Virus record (IMG/VR): IMGVR_UViG_3300013233_000375
Location: 1 to 23,007 of that record
Origin: a virus
DNA length: 23,007 nucleotides
Direction: 5' to 3' (one strand)
The position numbers and the translations under genes were made by a program. Shown piece after piece: positions 7,401-15,920 of the stretch; within the stretch, counting starts at the first letter, position 1, and each line of letters begins with the position of its first letter. The notes beneath the pieces are model-generated. The model was given only the letters and a program-made list of their open reading frames with translations. It had not been told where the DNA came from and did no database searches.

Positions 7401-7730
7401 TCAGACGCCCGGGTTGAGCAGCACCTTGGCGGTGGTGTCGGCGCTGGCGGCGTCGGCCGCGGCGATGCCCACCGGGATGTTGGCGGTGGCCGTGGTGGTG
7501 AGCTCGTTGTTGGTGGCGTCCCAGTAGAGCTTGTCGCCCAGGGACCAGGCGGTGGCGGCGACCTTGGCGAGGTTGAACACGCCCGTCATGGCCACGGCGA
7601 CGGTTGCCCCGGAAACGGCATCCTTGGCGGCCACGCCGATGCAGTCGGTGAACTCGATGACGTCGCCCGAGGTGATGGTGGCGGTGGCGACGTAGTCGAG
7701 GACGTCACCGCGCTGGACATAGTTCTTCAT
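7401..7730 (-). CDS. DUF2190 capsid decoration protein
   Basis: 109 aa. The pattern MKNYVQRGDVLDYVATATITSGDVI, then GVAAKDAVSGATVAVAMTGVF, then KLYWDATNNELTTT and IPVGIAAADAASADTTAKVLLN is the classic DUF2190 (PF09956) signature: small beta-rich proteins made next to the major capsid protein, thought to decorate or brace the capsid. A ribosome site (GGAGGT) lies seven bases before the ATG at 7730. Confidence 0.9.
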   Translation of the reverse strand: MKNYVQRGDVLDYVATATITSGDVIEFTDCIGVAAKDAVSGATVAVAMTGVFNLAKVAATAWSLGDKLYWDATNNELTTTATANIPVGIAAADAASADTTAKVLLNPGV

Positions 7731-7784
7731 GGCAATACCTCCAGTAGTGGGCCCCGGCCCGCGGGCCGGGGCATTGGCCTGCGA

Positions 7785-9779
7785 TCAGGCGCCGGCGTTC
7801 TTGTACAGGGCCCGGTAGTCGAGCGCGCTGGCGGCGGCATCGATGCGTACCTTGTACTCCACGCCATCGGTGGTCCAGCCCTCCTGCTGCTCGAGGTAGG
7901 GCTCGGTGACGCCATCGAGGAAGGCCACCTCGACGGTATCGTAGAGCCCGGGGTTGCCGGCCAGGTACCAGGCGGTGGCGCTGTCGGCATCGAGGCGGGC
8001 ATCGCTGACGACCTGCAGGCGGCCGCGGAAGCCGTTGGGCTCGATGAAGCTGGTGACGGAGCCCTCGGCCGGGTTGACCTCGGCGGCCACCAGGACCCGG
8101 GCGGTGTATTCCAGCGCCGCCGGCACGATGATGTAGGCCGGACGGATGTTGAGGGTGGCGGCACCGCTCGGATCGGTCTGCTTGGCCATGGCGGTGAAGG
8201 CCGTGTCCAGGGTGCTGACGCTGGGCGCGGCGCCGGAGCCGGAGGCCACCAGGTTGCTGTGGTTGGCATGGAACAGGGCGGTGCTGTCCTGGTTGAGGGT
8301 CGGGTTGGACGTGAGCACGGCATAGGCCAGGTCGCCCACCTTGCGCCCGGCGGCGCGTCCCATCTTGCGCGGGATGGTGGTGAAGGCGGCGAGGTCGTCG
8401 TTGATGATGGCCTGCCGGGAGATGCGGAACAGCTTGCCGTAGGTGGCGAGCTGGATCGTCTCCTTGAGGTCGGACATGGTGCCCGCCTTGTATTCGCCGT
8501 CCTCGGGGACCAGGTCCAGGTCCTCGAAGTCGCTCAGGCCGACGCGGGAGTTGCTCTTGAAATCGGAGAGCGAGCCGGTGCGGGCCCAGAGCTGCCAGTT
8601 CTCGGGGGCCTCGGTCCAGCCCAGGAGCAGTGCCTTGCGGGCGGAGTCGGCCAGGACGTTGGCGAAGTCGCTGGTGGTGTGGCTGCCGGCGCGGGTCAAG
8701 GCCTCGCCGACCATCTGGACGCGGTTGAGCCCGCGCGTCTCGAGCCCCTGCAGGCGCAGGTATTCCCGGGCCATGTCGGCCAGCGACATGCTCAGGTATT
8801 CGCCCTCGCGGGCACGCTGCACGGCCTGCGGGTCGGTCTCGAGCTGGGCCCGCACGGCAATGGCCTCGGCCACGCCATCGCGGAAGCCGTCCAGTGCGTC
8901 CCTCCCGGGCTGGATCGCCGGGGTACCCTCGTGGCGGATGCCGCGCTCCGGGTCGGTGGCTGAGGGATCGGCCAGGGGGCCAGCCTGGGCGGCGGCATCC
9001 TGTTCGAGCAGGTGGCGCCGGAGCTGGTCCGCGTTCCAGCCCTCCTCGATGGCGGTCAGGCGCAGGGCCTGGCCGGCGGGGGTGTTGGTGCGGAATTGCA
9101 TGATCTGTTCGATCTCGGCGATGCGGGCGCGCTCGGCGGTGATCCCCGCCTGCCGGCCCTCCTGCTGGCCCACGGTGCGGGCGCGCTCGAACTCCACAAC
9201 GGTGCCACCGGCACCGCTGCCGTTGGCGGGCTGGGGCTCGCCGTTGCGGTTGTCAGTCATGGGAGTGTCCTCATGGTCGGGGTGGAAGTATCGCCCGATG
9301 CCCACGGTGGGATCAGCGGGCACGGTCACGACGCTGGCCTCGTTCACGGCCCAGCGGGTCACGATGATCAGATCGCTGTTGGCCTCTTCCTCCCACTTGC
9401 GGATGGAATAGCCGATGGAGATGCTGTCCAGGAAATCGTCGAGCACGTCCTGCCAGATCTCGGTGGCGCGGGCATTGCGGGAGAAGTGCAGGTAGCCCTC
9501 CAGGCGCCCGTCTTCGAGGCGCAGGTTGCGCACCTTGCCAATGAGGATCCGGTGGTCGTGGACCCAGAGCATCGGCAGGCCGTTGGCGGCCCGGCCCAGA
9601 TCCACGGCCTCGGGGGTGTGCTGGAGGACCTCGGTGCCGAACCACCGTTCCACGGGCTGCTCGCTGGAGAGGCTGGCCGGGACCATCCGCTCGGTCTCGG
9701 TATCGACCAGGCGGGCGAGATCGAGGGTCATGGTCCGTTCATAGCGGCCGGTGCGGATCTGCTTGTTGCGCTGGGTCAT
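7785..9779 (-). CDS. Prohead protease-major capsid protein fusion
   Basis: 664 aa. Residues ~10-165 look like an HK97-type (U35) prohead protease: LWVHD with His74, the DSISIGY box with Ser119/121, and NEASVVTVPADP at 146-157. A charged Gln/Glu/Arg-rich linker follows (~165-290, scaffold-like delta region). Residues ~300-664 form the capsid protein, with phage gpT/HK97-fold features such as TLNIRPAYIIVPAALEYTARV and a C-terminal YKVRIDAAASALDYRALYKNAGA. Cleavage in the linker would free the mature subunit. No separate protease or scaffold gene is present nearby. The ATG at 9779 overlaps the portal stop. Confidence 0.9.
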   Translation of the reverse strand: MTQRNKQIRTGRYERTMTLDLARLVDTETERMVPASLSSEQPVERWFGTEVLQHTPEAVDLGRAANGLPMLWVHDHRILIGKVRNLRLEDGRLEGYLHFSRNARATEIWQDVLDDFLDSISIGYSIRKWEEEANSDLIIVTRWAVNEASVVTVPADPTVGIGRYFHPDHEDTPMTDNRNGEPQPANGSGAGGTVVEFERARTVGQQEGRQAGITAERARIAEIEQIMQFRTNTPAGQALRLTAIEEGWNADQLRRHLLEQDAAAQAGPLADPSATDPERGIRHEGTPAIQPGRDALDGFRDGVAEAIAVRAQLETDPQAVQRAREGEYLSMSLADMAREYLRLQGLETRGLNRVQMVGEALTRAGSHTTSDFANVLADSARKALLLGWTEAPENWQLWARTGSLSDFKSNSRVGLSDFEDLDLVPEDGEYKAGTMSDLKETIQLATYGKLFRISRQAIINDDLAAFTTIPRKMGRAAGRKVGDLAYAVLTSNPTLNQDSTALFHANHSNLVASGSGAAPSVSTLDTAFTAMAKQTDPSGAATLNIRPAYIIVPAALEYTARVLVAAEVNPAEGSVTSFIEPNGFRGRLQVVSDARLDADSATAWYLAGNPGLYDTVEVAFLDGVTEPYLEQQEGWTTDGVEYKVRIDAAASALDYRALYKNAGA

Positions 9780-11248
9780 GCTGCCACCTGTGTCTGGTTG
9801 TTGCCGGTATTGTCGGCGCCGGTGCCCGGGATGTTCGCAGGCTGGGCAAAGGCATCGGCCGCGAGCTGGGCATCGACGGCCTCGGGGTCGCCGCCCAGGT
9901 CCAGGATGACCTGGTGCCGGCTCTTGAAGCCACCGGCCACGGCAAGTGCATAGCCCTCGACTTCCTTCTTGGGGTCGATCCAGGGGATGGCCGGGCCGCG
10001 ATATTCGGCATCGAACAGGGTGGTCCGGTCGATGCCGGGCTCCAGCCGCAGCAGGCCCTGCTCGATGGCGGTGCGCAGGAAGCGCTCGCGCACCGGGCGG
10101 TAGAAGGCGCCAACCAGATAGGAGCGCAGGCGCAGGTAGCCGATGCGTCCCTCGACGAGCTCCTGGCGCTGGGCCGAATAGGTGCCGTTGTAGTCGCGGG
10201 CGATGGCGCTGTAACGGGTACCTGTGCCGCCTGCGGCTGCGCGCAGCATGGCGGCGCGAAAATCGGCGAGTGCGCTGTTGGGCCGCTTGGCGTCAATGGT
10301 GCCGACATCCTCGCCGGGCAGGAGGTTGTCCCAGACCATGCCCTGGTCGATGGCGAATTCGCGCTGGGCATCGTCGCCCAGGACCTGGCCGCCGAAGCCC
10401 TCGCCGCGCTTGATGTAGGCCACCATGGAGGCGGCGATGCGGGCGGCGATGCGCTCGCTCTCCTCGTAGTCCTTGATGTCGTCCAGGCGCTCGAGCACGG
10501 CGTGGAAGACGGAGACGCCCCGGGTCTGGTGCAGGCGGCGCACGAATTTCAGATGCAGCATCTCCTCGGCCGGCACGCGCTTGGTCTGCAGATTGAGGCG
10601 GGCCCGGTTGCTGCCCGGATGCTGCTTATAGACGAAGTAGGCCTGCGGCTTGCCCCAGGCGTTCTTGGCGATGCCGTGGGTGATGGTATCGGCCGGCTGG
10701 AAAAGATCGAACGGGACGAAGTCGGCCTCCAGGGGTTCGAGCAGGTAAGGGATGGCGGTGGGATAGTCCTGGTAGATGGCGCCGGTGACCTGGTGGACGA
10801 ACAGCTCGCCATCGCGCAGCCAGGTGCGGCAGATGAGTCGCTCCAGTTCCGGGCCCGGGAGTTCGCCGGAGACCTCCGGCCGCCGCCACCACTCGCGCCA
10901 GAGGTCGCGCGCGTCCCGGTTGAACCGCGCGGCCGGGGCGCCATCCCCGAGCCGGGCCATGGGGCGGACCTGTATGCCGCCGCCCACGATGTTGTTGACC
11001 AGGTCATCGAGGACGGCCACGGCGAGGTCCAGGTTCTCATCGAGGTAGCGGGCGAATTCGCGCAGGTGGCCCCGGGCATGGTCCATGACGGCGTCTCCAC
11101 TGGCGCCGGAGCCGCGGCGCGGGCGGTAGCGGCTGGTGCTGGCGGCCTGGTAGAGCCGCTGGGCGTTGGCGAGCTGGGCCCGGGCCAGCAAGCGCCGCGC
11201 GGCGAGGCCCGGGGCGAAGGTGGAGAGGATGCGGGTGATCAGGTCCAT
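9776..11248 (-). CDS. Portal protein (lambda family)
   Basis: 490 aa from the ATG at 11248, which overlaps the end of the connector gene upstream. Longer in-frame starts are rejected because they lie antiparallel to nothing useful and lack ribosome sites. Key patterns: YRPRRGSGASGD near 40 and an ARYLDENLDLAVAVLDDLVNNIVGG helix at ~65-90. MLHLKFVRRLHQTRGVSVFH is typical of lambda portal (PF05136), and PGEDVGTIDAKRPNSALADF matches the same family. The portal forms the dodecameric ring at one capsid vertex and binds terminase during packaging. Confidence 0.92.
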   Translation of the reverse strand: MDLITRILSTFAPGLAARRLLARAQLANAQRLYQAASTSRYRPRRGSGASGDAVMDHARGHLREFARYLDENLDLAVAVLDDLVNNIVGGGIQVRPMARLGDGAPAARFNRDARDLWREWWRRPEVSGELPGPELERLICRTWLRDGELFVHQVTGAIYQDYPTAIPYLLEPLEADFVPFDLFQPADTITHGIAKNAWGKPQAYFVYKQHPGSNRARLNLQTKRVPAEEMLHLKFVRRLHQTRGVSVFHAVLERLDDIKDYEESERIAARIAASMVAYIKRGEGFGGQVLGDDAQREFAIDQGMVWDNLLPGEDVGTIDAKRPNSALADFRAAMLRAAAGGTGTRYSAIARDYNGTYSAQRQELVEGRIGYLRLRSYLVGAFYRPVRERFLRTAIEQGLLRLEPGIDRTTLFDAEYRGPAIPWIDPKKEVEGYALAVAGGFKSRHQVILDLGGDPEAVDAQLAADAFAQPANIPGTGADNTGNNQTQVAA

Positions 11249-11460
11249 GTCGCGACGGCGTGGCCGTCTCCTTTGCGCCCTGCGGCGGTGGCATTGAGGT
11301 TGTCGAGGACGCGCTGCCAGTAGGCAATCTGTCCGCGGATGGTGCTGGCGTCGGCCCGGGTCAGGCTGCGGCCAGCCACGGAGTAGCTCTGTCCATTGGC
11401 GACGGCAAGGTCTGCGGCGAGCCACTGGTCGAGGTGTGCCTGCGCGGTGCTGATGTCCAT
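11239..11460 (-). CDS. gpW-like head-tail connector (DUF6148 type)
   Basis: 73 aa. The pattern AQAHLDQWLAADLAVANGQSYSVAGRSLTRADASTIRGQIAYWQRVL, here split only in description, is the gpW / DUF6148 signature: two helices with a beta hairpin carrying GRSLTRAD. These small proteins sit below the portal, or act before it, in head completion. The 3' end overlaps the portal start by 10 bp. Confidence 0.85.
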   Translation of the reverse strand: MDISTAQAHLDQWLAADLAVANGQSYSVAGRSLTRADASTIRGQIAYWQRVLDNLNATAAGRKGDGHAVATWT

Positions 11461-11524
11461 GGCGCAATGATGGCCGCGAATGCAACCGGATGCAGAAAAA
11501 ACGGATCAGGGAGGAAAGGGGTTG

Positions 11525-11540
11525 TCCACCTCTCGGTGGA
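11525..11540 (-). terminator. Hairpin after the lectin cassette
   Basis: On the minus strand TCCACC-GAGA-GGTGGA forms a six-base stem with a GNRA loop, four bases after the stop of the 106-aa gene. It is followed by CAACCCCTTTCC, a weak U-run, so it is more likely an mRNA-stabilising or attenuating hairpin than a strong terminator. Confidence 0.45.
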
Positions 11541-11543
11541 AAA

Positions 11544-11864
11544 TCAGATGGACTGTTCGATGACCTGGAGGCCCAGGGCGGCGAGGACGCCGGGCCAGTC
11601 CCAGCCGTCGGCCGCGTAGTACACCTTGCCGCCGGGGATCACCCCCTGGCCATAATACTGGTCCACCGCCGCCTTGCCTGTGTCGGTTAGCATGGTACTG
11701 CAGCCGGTATACGTGGCTGGGGGCTGGCCGGTTGGGGATAGTTGCACGTCGCCAAAGGTCTTGTCACCGCCGCCCGCCGGATCCAGTTGAGCGGCTAGTG
11801 CATTGGCCGTCGCAGTCTGATCGACGGGGATGATGATATAGGCGCGGTGTTTCCAGTCAGACAT
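11544..11864 (-). CDS. Unknown protein paired with the LamG-like protein
   Basis: 106 aa from the ATG at 11864, which overlaps the stop of the LamG-like gene by eight bases, so the two are translationally coupled. N-terminal MSDWKHRAYIIIPVDQTATAN and C-terminal WDWPGVLAALGLQVIEQSI suggest a small alpha/beta domain. The middle is Gly/Thr/Pro-rich. I recognise no family. Its coupling to a lectin-like protein and its place in a lower-G+C insert suggest a shared job, perhaps attachment or folding of the lectin. Function is otherwise unknown. Confidence 0.65.
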   Translation of the reverse strand: MSDWKHRAYIIIPVDQTATANALAAQLDPAGGGDKTFGDVQLSPTGQPPATYTGCSTMLTDTGKAAVDQYYGQGVIPGGKVYYAADGWDWPGVLAALGLQVIEQSI

Positions 11865-12654
11865 TACCCAGGTACTCCACTTCGGCATCGGTTAGAACAC
11901 GGTTATAAAGAGCAAGAGCAACCAATGCGATATGCGCCCAACCCGATCCCGCAAAATTGGCACCTACGTAGATTTCTTTCCCGCTACCAGATACCGATGT
12001 TTTATCCGTATAGGCCGTATTTGTGTCACTACCAAAGCCGGGAACATCTGATTTAACTGCCACTCCAACATCCCAGCGTCCGACGAATACTGATCGTGTT
12101 CCGACTGTGAACGCGTTGTTAACACTTGCAGTTTTCGTCGCCCCGCCAGAGGTTATAGCTGTCACTTGTGCCGCCATGTTTGCGTCAAAACCCATGTCGC
12201 CGGGTTTCCATGGACTTGTCGGCAACTGTGGCTTGATCAACTTGTCGGTGCCTGTTGGTATAGCGGTTGGCTCGAACAATAGACACGCGGACCAGTGACC
12301 AGCATCAATCGACGGCCAAAGGTCAGTGTTGGGATCAATCTGCATAAGATCGTCAATGGCATCGAACACAACAGCGGGTCCATTGCTGTTGTAGTTGGCG
12401 CGGAATATCGGCTGTTTGCTAGTTGTTAACTGTTTCAGGTTATGGCTGGTGTTGCCAAGCAGATCGGGCCAGTCACTGACAGATGTGTTGTCCGCCAGGT
12501 CGAGATAGCGGGCGTCGTACCAGGCGACGAGGCCCGGCACGGAACGGGGATCGACAATCATCGGCTTGAAAATGCGGCCCTGATCGCGGATGCGATTGAA
12601 GTCCAGCTCCAGCGCATCGTGATTGATGAGGGCATGGGCGAGCGTTTGCGTCAT
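11857..12654 (-). CDS. LamG/concanavalin-like jellyroll protein
   Basis: 265 aa. From residue ~40 it follows the LamG-like pattern: VPGLVAWYDARYLDLADN, then WPDLLGNTSHNLKQ, then GPAVVFDAIDDLMQ, and the closing ALYNRVLTDAEVEYLG, the hallmark end of LamG-like jellyrolls. Such domains bind sugars and occur in phage fibres and decoration proteins. Base composition from ~11,870 to ~12,480 is visibly richer in A/T than the surrounding head and terminase genes. Its place between terminase and portal is unusual for a receptor-binding protein; a surface or head-fibre role, or a late acquisition, is possible. The substrate is unknown. Confidence 0.8.
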   Translation of the reverse strand: MTQTLAHALINHDALELDFNRIRDQGRIFKPMIVDPRSVPGLVAWYDARYLDLADNTSVSDWPDLLGNTSHNLKQLTTSKQPIFRANYNSNGPAVVFDAIDDLMQIDPNTDLWPSIDAGHWSACLLFEPTAIPTGTDKLIKPQLPTSPWKPGDMGFDANMAAQVTAITSGGATKTASVNNAFTVGTRSVFVGRWDVGVAVKSDVPGFGSDTNTAYTDKTSVSGSGKEIYVGANFAGSGWAHIALVALALYNRVLTDAEVEYLGNV

Positions 12655-12716
12655 GGCGTGACCTTAGCACTCCCGCCCCGGCCATGCAGGATTTTCGCGT
12701 AGCTCGTCATGCCGCC

Positions 12717-12736
12717 TGTCCACCCGGGAGTGGACA
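12717..12736 (-). other. Intergenic hairpin upstream of the lectin cassette
   Basis: TGTCCAC and GTGGACA form a seven-base stem around a six-base loop in the 110-bp gap between the 60-aa gene and the LamG-like gene. It shares TGTCCACC in the same orientation with the hairpin at 11523-11540 on the other side of the cassette. No U-run follows on the minus strand. Confidence 0.4.
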
Positions 12737-12764
12737 TCGACACCTCGTCGGCTTGGCCGACATC

Positions 12765-12947
12765 TCATGAATCCTCGAGCATCTGCGCGAAGTAGCGCAG
12801 GGCCCGCGCGGCCTCGAATGGGCTGAATTCATCCTGAGGCGCTGACTGCAGATAGCGCTGATAAAGGTGGTCCAGGTCCTCGAGGAAGGACAATTCCGCT
12901 CTCAGCCTCTGGGAATCTGGTTCCATTGGTGTGGGGACATCGGGCAT
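12765..12947 (-). CDS. Small acidic helical protein, unknown
   Basis: 60 aa from the ATG at 12947, chosen because GAGGAAG lies seven bases upstream. It is all-helical in appearance (RLRAELSFLEDLDHLYQRYL; FEAARALRYFAQMLEDS) and acidic. It follows DUF3310 by ten bases. I recognise no family. Confidence 0.6.
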   Translation of the reverse strand: MPDVPTPMEPDSQRLRAELSFLEDLDHLYQRYLQSAPQDEFSPFEAARALRYFAQMLEDS

Positions 12948-12957
12948 ATTCGCTTCC

Positions 12958-13227
12958 TCAGTCGTCGTCACGGGTGAAGGCCTCGCCCCAGGGTCCGCCG
13001 GCAGTCATCTCGATGAGCTTGTCCAGGTAATGCCGGGCCTTGCGCAGGTCATCCACCCCGCCCTTCTCCTGCCATCGTGTGACGTACTTGACGATGTTTC
13101 CCTCGGCGAAGCCAAGCCCATTGCTCAGGATGTAGTCCCAGGGCTGGATGGCCATGGAGCGGTAGTGGTCGCCACCCACCTGGTGAGTATTGGCGGCGGT
13201 GGCGGATTGGGGTGTGATCATCATCAC
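12958..13227 (-). CDS. DUF3310 protein
   Basis: 89 aa. The signature is clear: VGGDHYRSMAIQPWDYI, then GLGFAEGNIVKYVTRW, then KGGVDDLRKARHYLDKLIEM (PF11753, DUF3310). The family is widespread in phages and its biochemical role is not established; it is often found near nucleotide-metabolism or packaging genes. Three Met codons start the frame; I keep the first. It follows terminase with a 35-bp gap. Confidence 0.88.
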   Translation of the reverse strand: MMMITPQSATAANTHQVGGDHYRSMAIQPWDYILSNGLGFAEGNIVKYVTRWQEKGGVDDLRKARHYLDKLIEMTAGGPWGEAFTRDDD

Positions 13228-13262
13228 GATTTGACCTTTTCCGGTTTCATGAGAAACAGGGC

Positions 13263-15149
13263 CTAAATCCCGTCATAGAGGCCCCGACGCGGGGGGCTGA
13301 AGGCGCGTCGCGCGACATTCGCCGCATTGGTCATCCCGGGGCGTGGTTGCGGGTGCTCCGCGGGACGCTGCAGGGCGTGGACCTGCAGGCTCACGGCGGC
13401 GGCCCGGGCCAGCACCTCGCAATCGAGGTAATGGTTGGCGCCGCGGCAGATCCAGATGCGCTTGCCGCTGGGCTTGATGACGAGCTCTTCGGCGACCAGT
13501 TGCCGGCAATAGTCATCATCGATTTGTTGGGGCAGGTGATAAAGCGGCTCCTCGCCCGCTGGCATACGGATTTGCGCATGGAGCCACTGCTTGAAGTGGT
13601 CGGTATCGATGTGCCAGAGCTTCAGGCCCGCCCGGGTGGCGCGACCCGCCAGGTTGACCTCGATGGTACTGACCTTCAGCGGCCGATCCTGCGTATCATG
13701 GCCCTTGGTGGCGAACACGGTGCCGATGTGGCGCCGGCAATAGGCATAGACGGCATGCTCCGGTCGCCGGAAGCGATCGGCACCGGGTCGATAACCGGAA
13801 TCGACAAAGACGCGATTGATGGCCCGTCCACCCTCGAACTGTTGCTGCAGCACGCGGGTGAGCATGAGCCAGACATCATCGAATTCGGTCTCCCCCAACA
13901 AATACCCGTGATCCAGCATCCAGCTCTCGGAGTTGAAACCCCAGCCGCGCACCACGTAATACAGGCCGTTCTTCTGGACATCGACGCCGGCGGTGATGAG
14001 CTGCACGCCCGACGGAAGGTCGCCCTGGTCATAATCCGAGCGCAATGCGAGGACCTCTTCCCAGGCAGGCGCCTCGCCACTCTGGCGGTAGAGCTCGCCG
14101 AAGGCGGTATTGATCACGGCCTGGATACGCTCCGGCTCCCGGCTCGCGTAGGCCTTGATGAAGGTCTCGGCGAGCTGCCCGAAGGTCTGCCAGGGCGATG
14201 AGAGGCCGGAGATCCAGTAGCTGGCGGTACTGTTGGGCGTCTCCTCCTCGACCGGGATGTGCTCGCCGGCACTGTTGAGCACGTGCGGGATGTACCGCCC
14301 GGCGGCGTTCATCGCGTGCCGGTCGGCGGTGGTCAGTATGCCGCCGCAGTGCGGGCATACCACGACAGCCTGTTCGCGCGCCTGGCCGGCGGTGGCCCCC
14401 TCCGGCCACTGCAACAGCTCCAGCCGCGGGATGAAATACTCACCGCAATGTACGCAGGGCCAGGACCACTTGAACATCGTGCCCTCCTCGTACAGCCGCC
14501 AGATCGGACTGGCACCCTCCACCGTCGGGGTGCTGCAGATACCCAGCTTGCCGCCGGGGTAGTTCTTGAGGCGGGCGCGGGCCAATTCGACCGGATCGCC
14601 CTCCCCGCCGGCGTCCGAATCCATGCGGTCTCGCTCATCCACCAGCACCAGGCCCGCCGGATGGCTGGCCAGCTCGGTGGCGCTGCCGGCCCAGGCGAAG
14701 CCCAGGCGCACACCACCAATCCACTTTTCGGTGACCTTGTCGCGCTGGCCCTTCTCCAGCCGCTCCCACAGGATGGGGGTGGAGCGTAACATCTTGGCGA
14801 TGCGGTCGCCGCTCACAGAGCGCACCTGCTTTTCCGTGGGGCCGACGTAGAGCACCGGCACGTAGGGTCCATCGCTGAATCGGTGACCGATGATGTTGAA
14901 GATGCTCTCGGTCTTTCCCATCTGGGCCCCGCACACAACGACGACAGTGGCATAGCGTGGATCTGAGAATGCCCGCATCACCGGGATCATGAAAGGGATG
15001 CGATCACTGCGCCAGCGGCCGGGTTCCGGGCTCTCCGGCGGCAGGATACGCTCATCATCGGCCCATTGATCGGCGGTGCGCATTCGCGGGGGCATGATGA
15101 TCCCGGCTGCGGTTTTGACCAGGGCGCTGAGTTGCCTGCATGAAGTCAT
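13263..15149 (-). CDS. Terminase large subunit, GpA family
   Basis: 628 aa. ATPase: Walker A CGAQMGKT at 73-80, Walker B GLVLVDERD at 166-173, coupling motif ICSTPT at 204-209. A zinc-ribbon-like insert has C232-x2-C235 and C265-x2-C268, typical of GpA. Nuclease: TAGVDVQ with D390 and FVDSGY with D450. Length matches lambda gpA (641 aa). It cuts cos-type ends and drives DNA into the prohead with the small subunit. The ATG at 15149 overlaps the small-subunit stop. Confidence 0.95.
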   Translation of the reverse strand: MTSCRQLSALVKTAAGIIMPPRMRTADQWADDERILPPESPEPGRWRSDRIPFMIPVMRAFSDPRYATVVVVCGAQMGKTESIFNIIGHRFSDGPYVPVLYVGPTEKQVRSVSGDRIAKMLRSTPILWERLEKGQRDKVTEKWIGGVRLGFAWAGSATELASHPAGLVLVDERDRMDSDAGGEGDPVELARARLKNYPGGKLGICSTPTVEGASPIWRLYEEGTMFKWSWPCVHCGEYFIPRLELLQWPEGATAGQAREQAVVVCPHCGGILTTADRHAMNAAGRYIPHVLNSAGEHIPVEEETPNSTASYWISGLSSPWQTFGQLAETFIKAYASREPERIQAVINTAFGELYRQSGEAPAWEEVLALRSDYDQGDLPSGVQLITAGVDVQKNGLYYVVRGWGFNSESWMLDHGYLLGETEFDDVWLMLTRVLQQQFEGGRAINRVFVDSGYRPGADRFRRPEHAVYAYCRRHIGTVFATKGHDTQDRPLKVSTIEVNLAGRATRAGLKLWHIDTDHFKQWLHAQIRMPAGEEPLYHLPQQIDDDYCRQLVAEELVIKPSGKRIWICRGANHYLDCEVLARAAAVSLQVHALQRPAEHPQPRPGMTNAANVARRAFSPPRRGLYDGI

Positions 15150-15781
15150 GCTGTATCCGCCTCACTGGCCACAGACGCTCCCTGCTTCCTGGATTTCTTC
15201 TTTATCGCTCTTTTCTTTCGCGCGGCTCGCTGTTTTCCAATGGGTGCGGGCGATTGATCCGGCTCATGCTCTTTGCCTTGTCTGGCTACCAGGTCATCGG
15301 CATAGGTATGGGTGGCCTGTGCCACTGCCTCGCGGATCTGTCGCGTCTCCTCGAACAACTCACGCTGCACAGCTCCTGGCTCAGTGATCGCAGCCACCCT
15401 GCCGGCACATCGGCTCGCCAATCCATCGAGCTGCGAGCTCACGATCACGGCGATGTCATTTAATGCCCTCGCGACCTGGTCTGCCGGCAAGAGCTCGCCT
15501 GCCTTGCGTCGATTCTCAAGCTGCTGTCCCTCCGTCTGGGCCTTGACCAATTCGAGGCGGGCCGATTGCAGGTCATCCGGGTCGTCCCCTCCCCGGTGGC
15601 TCATCTTGGCCACCAGCCATTGCACGCATTTTCTCAGGTCATAGCGTCCCCGTGCTTCCCGTGGCATACCCTGGTCCTGGTATTTGTAGACCATGCTGCG
15701 CCCCACCCCGAATACCTCAGCCAGAAAATCGGCCGTGACAATGGGGGAAACACCCTCCCGGAACATATCTGCCTGCGCCAT
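15146..15781 (-). CDS. Terminase small subunit, Nu1-like
   Basis: 211 aa. N-terminal winged-helix part: PIVTADFLAEVFGVGRSMVYKYQDQGMP followed by RYDLRKCVQWLV, the Nu1 / DUF1441 pattern that binds cos DNA. A coiled coil at ~70-100 and a basic Lys/Arg-rich C-terminal tail (KQRAARKKRAIKKKSRKQ) follow. The ATG at 15781 has AAGGGG seven bases upstream. Located just before GpA, as in lambda, and just after a cos-like region. Confidence 0.9.
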   Translation of the reverse strand: MAQADMFREGVSPIVTADFLAEVFGVGRSMVYKYQDQGMPREARGRYDLRKCVQWLVAKMSHRGGDDPDDLQSARLELVKAQTEGQQLENRRKAGELLPADQVARALNDIAVIVSSQLDGLASRCAGRVAAITEPGAVQRELFEETRQIREAVAQATHTYADDLVARQGKEHEPDQSPAPIGKQRAARKKRAIKKKSRKQGASVASEADTA

Positions 15782-15825
15782 TTGATCCCCTTGCTGAGAA
15801 CTCCTAACTTATTGATGCCTTTAGA

Positions 15826-15853
15826 ATTCTACCCTATGCTGAGGCCCTGAAAA
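15826..15853 (-). promoter_or_regulatory. Possible late promoter before terminase
   Basis: On the minus strand TTTTCA (15848-15853) and TAGAAT (15826-15831) are 16 bases apart, upstream of the terminase genes. The -35 box overlaps the cos-like GAAATTTTC motif, so the match could be fortuitous. Confidence 0.3.
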
Positions 15854-15915
15854 TTTCACGAATTTCGCGCTGCCTTGCACCCGCAGGGGAGTGCCAGGGA
15901 GGACCCGCCGGGCAA
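15845..15915. other. Candidate cos region
   Basis: The gap between the lysozyme-like gene and Nu1 has the position of lambda cos. On the minus strand it holds an imperfect palindrome GCACTCCCCTGCGGGTGC (15877-15894), then GTGAAATTTTCAGGGCC (15845-15861), which resembles the lambda cos flank TGAAAATTTTCCGG. Cleavage positions cannot be read from sequence alone. Confidence 0.45.
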
Positions 15916-15920
15916 ATCGC

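Noticed and set aside
9012-11323. Long plus-strand frames opposite protease-capsid and portal genes
   Set aside because: Shadows of well-supported structural genes; compositions are those of reversed GC-rich codons.
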